A stretch of DNA of 64,000 nt from contig CAVWVJ010000001.1 of NCBI GenBank assembly GCA_963758505.1, positions 1,984,001-2,048,000 of the forward strand. Reading direction: 5' to 3'. Under the pieces are notes generated by a model. The model was given only the letters and a program-made list of their open reading frames with translations. It ran no database searches and was not told where the DNA came from. The stretch is from Korobacter sp963758505 (GTDB lineage: Bacteria > Acidobacteriota > Terriglobia > Terriglobales > Acidobacteriaceae). A program made the translations under genes and the position numbers. Of this stretch, positions 7,449 to 17,223 are shown piece after piece; within the stretch, counting starts at the first letter, position 1, and every line of letters begins with the position of its first letter.

Positions 7449-9242
7449 CTACCAGAAGACTATGTTTAACAGCAACACGATGCCAAGGACGATGCACCCG
7501 AGCACCGCCGGACGTTCAAACCACGGAACGTCTTCGCTACGCACGCGCTCGGTGAGCGAGTAAACCAAGCCATGCAACTGCTCCTCATCGCGGGGACGAG
7601 TGACCAGGCTGACGGCGATGGTTACCAGGAAACAAACCGTCCACGCCCAGATGGCAGTCCAGAAATTCTGTGCCATCTCGCTGGGATAGGCATGAACGAT
7701 GGCAATCCATCCGCCTTTTATACCCGGGACGGCCCCGGCGGGCAAAGTCAAACCGTGATGCAAGGCCGCGGCACAGGTTCCGGAGAGCAGCCCGAAGAAC
7801 GCGCCATGCCCCGTCGTCCGCTTCCAAAACATGCCGAGGAGAAAGGTAGCAAACAGGGGCGCGTTCACGAAGGCGAAGACGAGCTGGAGGAAATCCATGA
7901 TGTTGTTGAAGCGCGTGGCCGCATAGGCGGCTGCCACCGAGAGAGCAATGCCGAACACGGTCGCCCAGCGTCCCATGGCAAGGTAGTGGGCGTCACTGCC
8001 GCGTTTGTGGATGTAGGACTGATAGATGTCGTAGGTCCAGACGGTGTTGAAGGCGGTGACGTTTCCCGCCATGCCCGACATGAAGCTTGCCAGCAGCGCG
8101 GTCAAACCGAGGCCAAGCAAGCCGGTCGGAAAATAGTGGAGCAGCATGTTGGGGATGGCGAGATCGTAGTCGAGAACCGGCTTGCCGTTCGCGTCCAGCA
8201 TGGGGGAGCCCGCCGGATCTAACTTTGGGGGAATTACGCCGCGCGTTCCTGGAACCACGATCTCCGACTTCCCTTGCGCCATACCGGCAATGGCGGACGG
8301 CTGCGGGGGTAAGGCAATAGCGATCAAGCCGGGCAAAATAACGAGGAACGGAAACACCATCTTCGGGATGGCGGCGATGACCGGAGTGCGGCGCGCAGCG
8401 CTCATGGACTCCGCCGCCATAGCCCGCTGCACCACGAGGAAATCCGTGCACCAGTACCCGAACGAGAGGACGAATGCGAGACCCATGCCAAGTCCGAACC
8501 ATTCCACACCCATCAGATTCGTCTGGGCGTGTCCCATACCGCGCCAGGCATGCACATAAGCCGTAGGCAATTGGGCCTTCAATCCGGACCAGCCGCCGAC
8601 GTTCTTGAGTCCGAGCAGGACCAGCGGCAGGAAGCCGGCCACGATCAGGAAGAACTGGAGCACTTCGTTGTAGATGGCGCTCGTCAAGCCGCCTAGGAGG
8701 ATGTAGCAGAGGACGATCAGGGCTGAGAGCACGATGCTGGCGTGAAAGGTAGCGCCCTCGGCAAAGCCCATCGCGCGCAGGGGCGCGTCGAAGACGTGCA
8801 GGATCTGGATGAGCTTGGCCATGGCGTACATGGAGATCCCGGAAGAGAAAACCGTCATGGTGGCGAACGAGATCGCGTTCAAGGCGCGCGTCTTCTCATC
8901 GAAGCGCAGGCGAAGGTATTCGGGGACGGAGCGGGCACGGGAGCCGTAGTAGAACGGCATCATGAAGACGCCGACAAAGACCATGGCTGGAACGGCGCCA
9001 ATCCAGTAGAAGTGGCTGGTGGCGATGCCGTACTTGGCCCCGGAGGCAGCCATGCCGATGACTTCCTGGGCCCCGAGATTTGCCGAGAGGAAGGCCAGGC
9101 CGCAGATCCAGGCGGGCAGCGATCGGCCGGCGAGGAAGAAATCCGTACTGGTTTTGGTATAGCGTTTCGCGACGATCCCGATACCGAGCACGAACGCGAA
9201 GTACAGCACCATGATGGACCAGTCGAGGGCGGTCAGGTTCAA
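7449..9242 (-). CDS. Sodium:solute symporter (SSS family), probably galactose uptake
   Basis: A 597-residue polytopic inner-membrane transporter of the SSS family, relatives of SGLT and vSGLT. The first helix LDWSIMVLYFAFVLGIGIVAKR, then DFFLAGRSLPAW and ARSVPEYLRLRFDEK, are typical. About 13-14 hydrophobic segments are visible. The galK-galE-galT genes immediately downstream make galactose the likely substrate. I set the start at the TTG at 9242, which has AAAGG seven bases upstream and places the first helix at the usual position. The open frame extends 36 further codons without SSS character. It is the first gene of the operon; the promoter should lie within 9243-9401. Confidence 0.92.
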   Translation of the reverse strand: MNLTALDWSIMVLYFAFVLGIGIVAKRYTKTSTDFFLAGRSLPAWICGLAFLSANLGAQEVIGMAASGAKYGIATSHFYWIGAVPAMVFVGVFMMPFYYGSRARSVPEYLRLRFDEKTRALNAISFATMTVFSSGISMYAMAKLIQILHVFDAPLRAMGFAEGATFHASIVLSALIVLCYILLGGLTSAIYNEVLQFFLIVAGFLPLVLLGLKNVGGWSGLKAQLPTAYVHAWRGMGHAQTNLMGVEWFGLGMGLAFVLSFGYWCTDFLVVQRAMAAESMSAARRTPVIAAIPKMVFPFLVILPGLIAIALPPQPSAIAGMAQGKSEIVVPGTRGVIPPKLDPAGSPMLDANGKPVLDYDLAIPNMLLHYFPTGLLGLGLTALLASFMSGMAGNVTAFNTVWTYDIYQSYIHKRGSDAHYLAMGRWATVFGIALSVAAAYAATRFNNIMDFLQLVFAFVNAPLFATFLLGMFWKRTTGHGAFFGLLSGTCAAALHHGLTLPAGAVPGIKGGWIAIVHAYPSEMAQNFWTAIWAWTVCFLVTIAVSLVTRPRDEEQLHGLVYSLTERVRSEDVPWFERPAVLGCIVLGIVLLLNIVFW

Positions 9243-9401
9243 GCGGCGGCCTTTGGTCGGGTCTTTTACAGAGTTGCAACAATGTACCAGCCGGCCGCCA
9301 AAAGTGCTGAAATTATCGCGAGCTGGGCGTATCCGGACTCTAAAGTGCACACCGGGCGGAACATTGACATTCTGGGAGTTGTCACGTCCAATACTAGAGT
9401 G

Positions 9402-9737
9402 ATGCGTCCGCCGGCCCCCCGCAAATTCTTAGCATGGTTCGACAAGGGATCCCTTGCGGTGGGACTGGTGTTACTGGCGCTTCTTTCGCTGACCACGGTT
9501 TACAGGGCGCGGCCACTGAGTTCCGGGGAGCACCATGCGGCGAAGAGCCAAATGTCTCCCGCGCACCAGCGGAACCTGAAGTCGACGAGCTTCGAAACCG
9601 CTACTCCGACACCCACATATCTGCCGTTGCCTGCGCCGACCTACGTGCGCCAACCTCTGAATGCGGACCGAACTCTCTCGCCGCGGCGCCTCCCCGGCTC
9701 CTATTACAATCGGCCCCCTCCGGCACTTCTTTCCTAG
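9402..9737 (+). CDS. Hypothetical membrane-anchored protein
   Basis: A possible 111-residue protein beginning MRPPAPRKFLAWFDKG. It has one hydrophobic segment at about residues 17-34 (SLAVGLVLLALLSLTTVY) and a Pro/Thr-rich tail (TPTPTYLPLPAPTY). No family is recognised. An N-terminal helix followed by a low-complexity exported tail fits a type II membrane protein. It is divergent from the symporter operon and upstream of the RND system. Weak ribosome-binding site; it could be spurious. Confidence 0.4.
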   Translation: MRPPAPRKFLAWFDKGSLAVGLVLLALLSLTTVYRARPLSSGEHHAAKSQMSPAHQRNLKSTSFETATPTPTYLPLPAPTYVRQPLNADRTLSPRRLPGSYYNRPPPALLS

Positions 9738-9831
9738 TTTGCTCCTGGATCATCTCGCAATCTGAAAGTTTGATTCCCGGGTAAAGCGCTGCATCCTATT
9801 TGAGGCATGGGCCCTGGCTAATACTGGTGCG

Positions 9832-11124
9832 ATGGCTAGCTCATCCCTCGAGTCGCACTACGACGTAAAGAGAGAAAAACAAATGGAAGTCCGTCGAAAG
9901 CGCGTCCTGCTGCTGGCTGGAGGAGTGCTGGCCTGCGTATTGATCGCGGCCATCGCATTCAGTATGCGTGGAGGACACGTACAAACTGCCGCTGCCTCCA
10001 CCCCCGCAAGCGCCGCGGTTGCCATTGCGAAACGCCAGCCGATATCCAACCAGTTATCGATCGCGGGCGAGTTTCTCCCGTACCAGGATGTTCCAATCCA
10101 CGCCAAGGTCGCGGGTTATATCAAGAAGATCAATGTAGATATCGGCGATCGCGTGCATACGGGAGAGGTTCTGGCTGTGCTGGAGATTCCCGAACTTGTG
10201 GCGCAAGTCGATGAAGCAAACGCTGCCGTTCACCACGCGGAAGAAGAAATTCAGCGGGCGCATAGCGAAGTTTCGCGGGCGGAGGCCGACAGCGTGGCTC
10301 TGCACGCTAACGCAGAACGCCTGGTGAACACAGATAAGGTGCGGCCCGGCTTGATCGCGCAACAGGAGCTCGACGACGCTACCGCGAAGGATCGCGCCGC
10401 GCAGGCGCAGGTCGATGCCGCGAAATCGGCGCTGGCAGCAGCTCGACAGGAGTTGGAGGTGGCGAAGGCAAATTATCAGCACTTTGCCGCCCTGGGGAAC
10501 TACTCGCAAATCACGGCGCCGTACGACGGTGTAGTGACAGCTCGCTTCGCCGATACCGGATCGCTTGTACAGGCCGGGACATCATCGGGGGGGATGCCGG
10601 TGGTTACGGTCGCGGAGATCAAGGTGCTGCGGTTGCGAGTGCCGGTTGCTGAATCCCTGGCCGCCACGATTCGAAACGGGGACAGCGCGGACGTGACGGT
10701 ACAGGCCACGGGCGAACATTTCACCGGCAAGGTCACGCGCTATACCAACTCTCTCGATCCTTCGACCCGTACCGAGCAAGTGGAAATCGACGTTCCCAAT
10801 CGCGATTACCATTTGCAACCCGGCATGTATGCGGATGTTCGACTCAGCGCCAACACGCGGCCCGATGCGTTGACGGTTCCGATCGAAGCGATCCAGCGCG
10901 GCGAGAGCAAGAACTCCGTGCTGCGAGTGGATAAAGACAACAAGGTCGAGCTGCGCGAAGTGAAGCTCGGCATCGAAGGCCCGAATAACGTGGAGATCGT
11001 CTCGGGACTCAATCCGGGGGATCGCGTGATCGTCGGCAACCTCAACGCCTACCAGCCGGGAGAAGTGGTGAAGCCGAAAGAGCGGGTGTTGACGGCGGGC
11101 ACCAACACGGAAGCGGCGGAGTAA
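9832..11124 (+). CDS. RND efflux periplasmic adaptor (membrane fusion protein)
   Basis: A 430-residue HlyD/AcrA-family adaptor. An N-terminal membrane anchor (VLLLAGGVLACVLIAAIAF) is followed by the split lipoyl domain (FLPYQDVPIHAKVAGYIKKINVDIGDRVHTGEVLAVLE), a long alpha-helical hairpin rich in Ala/Glu (about residues 115-215), the second lipoyl half (YSQITAPYDGVVTARF) and a beta-barrel with PGMYADVRL. It bridges the inner-membrane pump and the outer-membrane channel. The start could instead be the internal ATG at 9883 (MEVRRKRVL). The stop lies two bases before the pump gene, and the third component follows, so the tripartite operon is complete. Substrate unknown. Confidence 0.93.
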   Translation: MASSSLESHYDVKREKQMEVRRKRVLLLAGGVLACVLIAAIAFSMRGGHVQTAAASTPASAAVAIAKRQPISNQLSIAGEFLPYQDVPIHAKVAGYIKKINVDIGDRVHTGEVLAVLEIPELVAQVDEANAAVHHAEEEIQRAHSEVSRAEADSVALHANAERLVNTDKVRPGLIAQQELDDATAKDRAAQAQVDAAKSALAAARQELEVAKANYQHFAALGNYSQITAPYDGVVTARFADTGSLVQAGTSSGGMPVVTVAEIKVLRLRVPVAESLAATIRNGDSADVTVQATGEHFTGKVTRYTNSLDPSTRTEQVEIDVPNRDYHLQPGMYADVRLSANTRPDALTVPIEAIQRGESKNSVLRVDKDNKVELREVKLGIEGPNNVEIVSGLNPGDRVIVGNLNAYQPGEVVKPKERVLTAGTNTEAAE

Positions 11125-11126
11125 GC

Positions 11127-14100
11127 ATGTCCAGTTTTGCAATCAAATATCCGTTTTTTATTTTGATGTTGTGCCTGGGCATCGTGGTGGTGGGAGTGAC
11201 CACCGTGGCGCGCATGCCGGTCGATTTGTTTCCGCAGATCCAAATTCCGGTGGTAGTGGTCGCGACCTTCTACAGCGGAATGCCTCCGCAACAGATCGAG
11301 GCGGACATCACGGACACTTTCGAGCGCTTCTTCACGCTGGGCAGCAATATCGATCACATTGAATCGCGTTCGCTGACCGGCGTGAGCCTGATCAAGGTTT
11401 ACTTCCAGCCGGGCACGGATGCCGATGCCGCGGTGAGCGAAATCGCCAACCTTGCGATGGCCGACCTGCGGCGATTGCCGCAGGGCACGCTGCCTCCCGT
11501 GGTGTTGAAGTTCGATGCTTCCAGTTTGCCGGTGTGTCTGGTGACCCTGAAGGGCCAGGGGCTGAGTGAAACCCAGCTGCACGACCTTGGGCAATTCAAC
11601 GTGCGTAACCAGATTGCGAACGTTCCCGGCGCCTCCGTTCCGCAACCGTTCGGCGGAAAGTACCGCCAGGTACAGTTCTACGTCGATCCCATAAAGCTTG
11701 AAGCTGCCCAGCTCAGCCCCATGGACGTGGTCCGCGCGGTGAACGATGCGAACAAGATTCTGCCGGCGGGCGACGTGCGAATCGGCCCGCGCGATTACAA
11801 CATTTACAGCAACAGCCAGCTGCCGGACATCCAGGCGATGAATGACGTACCCCTGAAAGCGATCGGCAACAACGTACTGCGCTTTGGGGATATCGGGCAT
11901 GCGGAAGATTCTTCCGCGATCCAGTACAACATTGTGCGGGTGGATGGCCAGAAATCGGTATACCTGCCGATTCTCAAGCAGGGCGGCAACAGCAACACCA
12001 TCCAGATCGTGAACGGCGTACGCGATCGCATCCGGCACCTGCTGGATGTGCCAAGCTCGCTGGTCTCGACGGTGGTATTCGACCAATCCGCGTATGTAAA
12101 AACCGCAGTTGCGAACGTGATTCGCGAGGGCGGAATCGGACTGCTGTTGACGGCCATCATGATCCTGGTCTTTCTGGGATCGGTGCGCGGCACCATCTCG
12201 GTGCTGCTCTCGATCCCGATTTCCTGTCTCGCCGCATTTCTATTGCTAAGCGCGGTGGGCAGCACCATCAACACGATGGTTCTGGGCGGTCTGGCGCTTG
12301 TGCTCTCTCGCTTGATCGACAACTCGGTGGTGGTGCTGGAGAACATTTTCCGGCACCTTGAAAACGGAGAGGAGCCGGCGGTGGCGGCGGAAAGGGGCGG
12401 TCAGGAGGTACAGCTCGCTGTACTTGCTGCCACCTTCACCACGGCTATCGTCTTCTTCCCTGTCATGTTGCTGTACGGCGTCAGCCGGTATCTGTTCATC
12501 GCGCTGGCACTCGGCGTGGTGCTCGCGCTGGCGGCGTCTTACCTGGTCGCCATGACGCTGGTTCCGCTGTTCTGCGCGCGTTTCATCAAGTCAGCTCATG
12601 GCCACGCGGGTGGCGGCCACGAGCTCTCGTGGTTTGACAGGATCGTGCGCGGCTTCAACCGCAAATATGACCAGATGCTGATGCGTTACGACGAGGCCGT
12701 GGATCGTGCCCTGACACGACCGATCTTTACGATCGTGGTCATCATGGCGAGCTTCGTGGTGAGCCTCGCACTCTTCCCGTTGATGGGCGTGTCCTTCTTC
12801 CCGCGCACGGACCCCGGGCAATTCGTAATTAACGTAAAAGCTCCCACCGGCTCCCGGCTGGAGATGACCAACCAGTACATCGCCAATGTCGAAGAAGAGA
12901 TCCGCCAGGTGATCCCGAAGGATGACCTCCGGATGATCGTCTCCAACATCGGATTGACGCCGGACCTTTCGTCGATCTACACCAGCAATTCCGGGCAGCA
13001 CACGGCTTTCGTGCAAGTGAGCCTGACGAAAGAACACAAGGAAAGCAGCTTCGTCTACATGGACCGGGTGCGCCGCAAGCTGGCCGCCGACCTGCCGGAG
13101 ATTTCCACCTTCTTCCAAACGGGCGGCCTTGTGGACTCCGTGGTGAACCAGGGAATGCCCGCACCGATTGACATCCAGGTGAGCGGAAACAACCAGCATG
13201 CCGCCTACGATGTAGCCCGCGAGTTGGCCGTAAAGCTGCGCGAGAACCGGGACGTCAGCGATATCCTCATCCCCCAGGATCTTGACTATCCGGGGTTGCA
13301 GTTGAACGTACACCGCGAAATGGCGGCGCGACTCGGGCTGACGGCGAGTGACGTTGTGCAGAACGTAGTGACCGCACTGACTTCGAACGGCATGATCGCG
13401 CCCAGTTACTGGGTGGATCCGAAGAACGGCAATAACTACTTCCTCACCGTGCAGTACTCCGACCGGACGATTGGTTCCATGACGATGGAAGATTTCAAGC
13501 AAATCCCACTGCACGCCCCGAATAACAGCAAGCCGACGATGCTCGAAAACCTGGCAGACATCAAGGTGATCAACACTCCGACCGAGGTCGATCATTATCA
13601 ACTCTTCCGGGTCATCGATCTTTACGTGTCTCCCAGGGGACAAGATCTTGGCAAGCTTGGCAACGAAGTCGACAAGCTCATCAAAGACACGAAGCTGCCG
13701 CCGAATACCCGCGTTCAACTGCGCGGCTCGGTGGAATCGATGCGCCAGTCGTTCCTGAGCTTCGGCATAGGATTGACGCTCGCGATTGTGCTGGTTTACC
13801 TCATCCTGATGGCGCAGTTCGCCTCCTTCATCGATCCGTTCATCATCCTGCTCGCGATTCCCTCGGGAATCACGGGCGTAATCGTGTTCCTGCTGATCAC
13901 GCATACGACACTGAATGTGATGTCGCTGATGGGTTTGATCATGATGACCGGCATCGTGGTATCCAACAGCATCCTGATTGTGGACGTGACGCGCAATTAC
14001 CGGAGAGAAGGAATGAGAATCCGGGAGGCCGTGGCACTCGCGTGCCGCGTGCGACTGCGGCCGATCTTAATGACGTCGCTGGCTACGATTCTTGGCTTGA

Positions 14101-14273
14101 TCCCAATGGCGTTAGCGCTCGAGGCCGGCAGCGAACAATATGCTCCATTGGCGCGCGCCATTATTGGCGGCCTCACCGTATCAGTGGTGATCACGGTGTT
14201 TCTCGTGCCCGCGGCGTACCTCGTGATTCACCGCCACGAAGAGAATCCAGCGAACGCGGAGGTGCAAGGTTGA
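11127..14273 (+). CDS. RND multidrug-type efflux permease (AcrB family)
   Basis: A 1048-residue inner-membrane pump with the RND layout: TM1 at the N-terminus, two large periplasmic loops and a repeated TM2-6 / TM8-12 architecture. Signatures include MPVDLFPQIQIPVV and FFPRTDPGQFVI. The proton-relay region of TM4 reads LSRLIDNSVVVLENI. The first Asp (residue 398) aligns with AcrB D407, but the second is Asn399. In TM10, GIVVSNSILIV has Ser946 where AcrB has K940. Energisation may therefore differ from AcrB. It follows the adaptor by 2 bp and overlaps the outer-membrane factor by 4 bp. Substrate cannot be read from sequence. Confidence 0.94.
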   Translation: MSSFAIKYPFFILMLCLGIVVVGVTTVARMPVDLFPQIQIPVVVVATFYSGMPPQQIEADITDTFERFFTLGSNIDHIESRSLTGVSLIKVYFQPGTDADAAVSEIANLAMADLRRLPQGTLPPVVLKFDASSLPVCLVTLKGQGLSETQLHDLGQFNVRNQIANVPGASVPQPFGGKYRQVQFYVDPIKLEAAQLSPMDVVRAVNDANKILPAGDVRIGPRDYNIYSNSQLPDIQAMNDVPLKAIGNNVLRFGDIGHAEDSSAIQYNIVRVDGQKSVYLPILKQGGNSNTIQIVNGVRDRIRHLLDVPSSLVSTVVFDQSAYVKTAVANVIREGGIGLLLTAIMILVFLGSVRGTISVLLSIPISCLAAFLLLSAVGSTINTMVLGGLALVLSRLIDNSVVVLENIFRHLENGEEPAVAAERGGQEVQLAVLAATFTTAIVFFPVMLLYGVSRYLFIALALGVVLALAASYLVAMTLVPLFCARFIKSAHGHAGGGHELSWFDRIVRGFNRKYDQMLMRYDEAVDRALTRPIFTIVVIMASFVVSLALFPLMGVSFFPRTDPGQFVINVKAPTGSRLEMTNQYIANVEEEIRQVIPKDDLRMIVSNIGLTPDLSSIYTSNSGQHTAFVQVSLTKEHKESSFVYMDRVRRKLAADLPEISTFFQTGGLVDSVVNQGMPAPIDIQVSGNNQHAAYDVARELAVKLRENRDVSDILIPQDLDYPGLQLNVHREMAARLGLTASDVVQNVVTALTSNGMIAPSYWVDPKNGNNYFLTVQYSDRTIGSMTMEDFKQIPLHAPNNSKPTMLENLADIKVINTPTEVDHYQLFRVIDLYVSPRGQDLGKLGNEVDKLIKDTKLPPNTRVQLRGSVESMRQSFLSFGIGLTLAIVLVYLILMAQFASFIDPFIILLAIPSGITGVIVFLLITHTTLNVMSLMGLIMMTGIVVSNSILIVDVTRNYRREGMRIREAVALACRVRLRPILMTSLATILGLIPMALALEAGSEQYAPLARAIIGGLTVSVVITVFLVPAAYLVIHRHEENPANAEVQG

Positions 14274-15697
14274 TTCGCAAGAGCCTCTCGCTCGCACTTT
14301 GTCTGGGGTGGCTTGCTGCAGCGATGATGGCGCAAGCAAACCCGCCGGCTGCCGCTCCGCCGCAGGCTGCTCCCGTTGCAGGCCAGCAGACACCGACCAC
14401 CCAGCCGGCGGTGTCGCCGGCGCAAGGCGCGCAAACGCCGGTTCGTGTGCCGACAGCGGGCCCTCGCCAGCGGCTTACGCTGCAGGATGCGGAGGCACTG
14501 GCGGTAAAGAACAATCCGCAGATTTCGGTTTCGCGGCTGCTTTACCTCGCTTCCAACCAGGTGACGCGCGAACAGAGATCGGCATACTACCCGAATTTAT
14601 ACGGCAGCCTGACAGCGGTGGATGCCAATGAGGGCTCCCGTATTGCTGCCGGCAATCTCAACAATCCGGTGATCTACGACCGTGCCGCGGGCGGCGTAAC
14701 CCTGTCGCAGTTGGTTACTGATTTTGGCCGCACGCACAATCTAGTGGCCGCGGCGGCGCTGCGCGCAAAAGCGGCGAATATGAATGCCGCCGCCACCGCG
14801 GAGCAGATCCGGTTGACAGTGGATGAATCGTTTTACAACGCGCTGCAGGCGCTCGCCTTGCTGAGGGTCGCAGAACAGACGGTAAGCGCGCGGCAACTGG
14901 TGTCGGATCAGATCACCACGCTGTTTAACAACAAATTGCGCTCCGAGCTCGATGTCAGCTTTGCCAACGCTAATCTTGCGCAAGCGAAGCTCTTTCTGCT
15001 GGACGCGCAGAACAACTTTCAGGCGGCGCTCTCCGGTTTGTCGGAGATCCTCGGTTTTTCCGACCAGCAGCGATTCGAATTGGTAGACGCGGACACCGCC
15101 CTGACTCCGCCGCCGGACGCGGTCGCCCAGCTCGAAACGCAGGCCTTCAGCAATCGGCCGGAGATCGCCTCGCAGAGCTTCGAATACCAGGCGGCACAGC
15201 GCTTTCAGAAGGCCGAACGCGATCTGCTGCTGCCCAGCGTGGAAGCGCTTGGCGTGGCCGGAAAGGTCCCGTATAGCAGCACCATCAACGGCACGTCGCC
15301 CTTCCTGAACTGGTATGGGGCAATCGGCGTGAATGTAAACGTGCCGATCTTTAACGGATTTCTCTACCCCGCCCGCTCGCACGAGGCTTCGCTTCGTGCC
15401 CAGGCGCAACAGGAGCAGCTTCGCGATCTAAAGGACCGCATTGCGAACGACGTGCGAACGAGTTGGCTGAATGCGATCGCGGCCTACAACCGGATTGGAG
15501 TCTCGCAACAGTTCCTCGACCAGGCGAATCTTGCGATCAACCTCTCGCAAACCCGCTACACGCTTGGCTTGAGCTCCATCGTGGAACTGAGTCAGGCGCA
15601 ACTGCAGCAAACCCAGGCGCAGATCCAGTTCTCGACGGCGCAATACCAATATCGCATTGCGCAATCGGTTCTGCGCTTCCAGATCGCCGCCCCATAA
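14270..15697 (+). CDS. TolC-family outer membrane efflux protein
   Basis: A 475-residue outer-membrane factor. It has a signal peptide (IRKSLSLALCLGWLAAAMMAQA), a Pro/Ala/Gln-rich linker of about 45 residues, and two OEP repeats of long amphipathic helices (for example RLTLQDAEALAVKNNPQI and ARQLVSDQITTLFNN). The start is TTG at 14270, overlapping the pump stop as TTGA. GGAGGT lies 6 bases upstream, which settles this choice over longer alternatives. It completes the adaptor-pump-channel operon. The stop is two bases from the end of the convergent esterase gene, so the two operons abut with no intergenic terminator. Confidence 0.92.
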   Translation: MIRKSLSLALCLGWLAAAMMAQANPPAAAPPQAAPVAGQQTPTTQPAVSPAQGAQTPVRVPTAGPRQRLTLQDAEALAVKNNPQISVSRLLYLASNQVTREQRSAYYPNLYGSLTAVDANEGSRIAAGNLNNPVIYDRAAGGVTLSQLVTDFGRTHNLVAAAALRAKAANMNAAATAEQIRLTVDESFYNALQALALLRVAEQTVSARQLVSDQITTLFNNKLRSELDVSFANANLAQAKLFLLDAQNNFQAALSGLSEILGFSDQQRFELVDADTALTPPPDAVAQLETQAFSNRPEIASQSFEYQAAQRFQKAERDLLLPSVEALGVAGKVPYSSTINGTSPFLNWYGAIGVNVNVPIFNGFLYPARSHEASLRAQAQQEQLRDLKDRIANDVRTSWLNAIAAYNRIGVSQQFLDQANLAINLSQTRYTLGLSSIVELSQAQLQQTQAQIQFSTAQYQYRIAQSVLRFQIAAP

Positions 15698-15699
15698 GC

Positions 15700-17223
15700 C
15701 TAGTGGAACAAGGCGAGGCTGCCCTGGAACGGAGAAGCGGGTAGCCCTGCAGAATTGAAGAACGGGCACTCAGGGCTGTTTTCCCAGGCATAGCGGACAA
15801 TTGCGGGCGCCTGCACCTGCGGGCTCGCTACGACGATTGTCGAACCGTCAATCTTTGCAGCCGCCGGAACGAATTTTCGATCCTGGCCAGCGATCACGAA
15901 GCCGCAGAGCCCCTTGGCTCCCGGCTTCAGGCCTTCAGCATCATCGAACCAGACACGTAGCGCCTTCTCTTCGCGCGTCACCGAGCGCAATAGGGGCCCC
16001 GAGTATTCGAGATGCTCGCCGTAGGTAAGAGCACGGGCGGCGAGGGAGAGGCGGCGGCCCACGTCCAGTTTATCGGTGGGGTGCACGTCATCCGGATTCC
16101 CGATATCGATGGTGACGGCCATTGCGGTATTCACAAGACCAAGGGCCTTGCGCTGTCCTTCGCGTACTGGCGCCCAGTCTTCCAGCAGGTTCGACTTGTA
16201 GTTGGCAATCTGCACATAGAGAAACGGGAAATCGCCAATTGCCCAATGATTGCGCCAATCGCGAATCATGGTTTCGAATAGCATCCCGTAATGCGGAGCG
16301 CGCTCGAGAGCCGAATTGCTCTCCCCCTGATACCAGATCACGCCGCGTATTGGGTACGGCGTCAAGGGCGCAATCATGGCGTTGTAGAGCGCTGCAGGCT
16401 CCCAGCTATGCGGATCCGGATGCCACGCAAACACCGGCACGGGAAGGCCGTTGGCGCGCGCCTGCTGTTTCAATTCGGCTTCGTGGGGGGCGACTGTCTC
16501 GGTCTCGACAAGATTATCGACCATGTGGGCGCGGTTGGCGAAGATGGGCATCAGGCCCGGATTGCTCGACAGTCCATCGAGACTCGTCCACGCCTCCGCA
16601 ACGGTACCACCCCAGGTCGATTCGATGACTCCAATCGGTACCTTTTCGTGCGCAGCGATTTCTTTTGCGAAGTAATAAGCGACGGCGGAGAACTCACGAA
16701 CCGTATCCGGGATACACGGACTCCACTTCGCTGGAGTGGAGAGATCGTCGAGAGGATGATCGGCATAGGCCTTCGCAACGTGAAACAGATGCACAGAGGG
16801 CAGGTTTGCTTTCGGGATTTCCTCGGCTGCATCCTTTGGAGTTCCGTTCCAGCCCTCCATCGGATATTCCATGTTCGATTGGCCGGAAGCGACCCAAACA
16901 TCCCCGATCAGCACATCGTGCAGCACGATTTGATTCTGCCCGTTGACGGAAAGTTCGTAAGGGCCGCCTGCGGCTTCCGGCGCGAGATAGATGTGCCATC
17001 GGCCGGCGAAGTCAGCGACTGTGCTCTTGGATTGGCGGTTCAGCACAACCCGAACATTTTCATCCGGCGCGGCCTTTCCCCAAATGTGGATCGGCATGCC
17101 GCGTTGCAACACGACGCCATCCGAGAGTAGAACCGGGAGCGAAATGTCGGCGCGCGCCAGGGAGGTTAGGCAGAACGCCACGGCGACAACGCCAACGCAA
17201 AGCAGACGTGCAATTCGTATCAT
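15700..17223 (-). CDS. Sialate O-acetylesterase-like carbohydrate esterase
   Basis: A 507-residue exported SGNH-type esterase of the SASA family (PF03629). It has a signal peptide (residues 1-25), a beta-rich N-terminal domain, the nucleophile motif GQSNMEYPM (Ser116), GVIWYQGESNS and, near residue 380, DDVHPTDK with the catalytic Asp/His. Family members remove acetyl groups from sialic acids or from plant polysaccharides. With beta-mannosidase and a ROK kinase upstream, deacetylation of acetylated hemicellulose is the more likely role here (inference). Its ATG overlaps the ROK stop (ATGA). Confidence 0.9.
   Translation of the reverse strand: MIRIARLLCVGVVAVAFCLTSLARADISLPVLLSDGVVLQRGMPIHIWGKAAPDENVRVVLNRQSKSTVADFAGRWHIYLAPEAAGGPYELSVNGQNQIVLHDVLIGDVWVASGQSNMEYPMEGWNGTPKDAAEEIPKANLPSVHLFHVAKAYADHPLDDLSTPAKWSPCIPDTVREFSAVAYYFAKEIAAHEKVPIGVIESTWGGTVAEAWTSLDGLSSNPGLMPIFANRAHMVDNLVETETVAPHEAELKQQARANGLPVPVFAWHPDPHSWEPAALYNAMIAPLTPYPIRGVIWYQGESNSALERAPHYGMLFETMIRDWRNHWAIGDFPFLYVQIANYKSNLLEDWAPVREGQRKALGLVNTAMAVTIDIGNPDDVHPTDKLDVGRRLSLAARALTYGEHLEYSGPLLRSVTREEKALRVWFDDAEGLKPGAKGLCGFVIAGQDRKFVPAAAKIDGSTIVVASPQVQAPAIVRYAWENSPECPFFNSAGLPASPFQGSLALFH

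Noticed and set aside
8742..9401. N-terminal 220 codons of a plus-strand frame that continues into 9402-9737
   Set aside because: This part is antisense to the SSS symporter with shadow-like composition. Only the part after the ATG at 9402 has a plausible membrane-anchor start.
12591..13904. 437-codon open frame on the minus strand
   Set aside because: It is antisense to the RND pump with no recognisable domain; the pump has unambiguous family sequence throughout.
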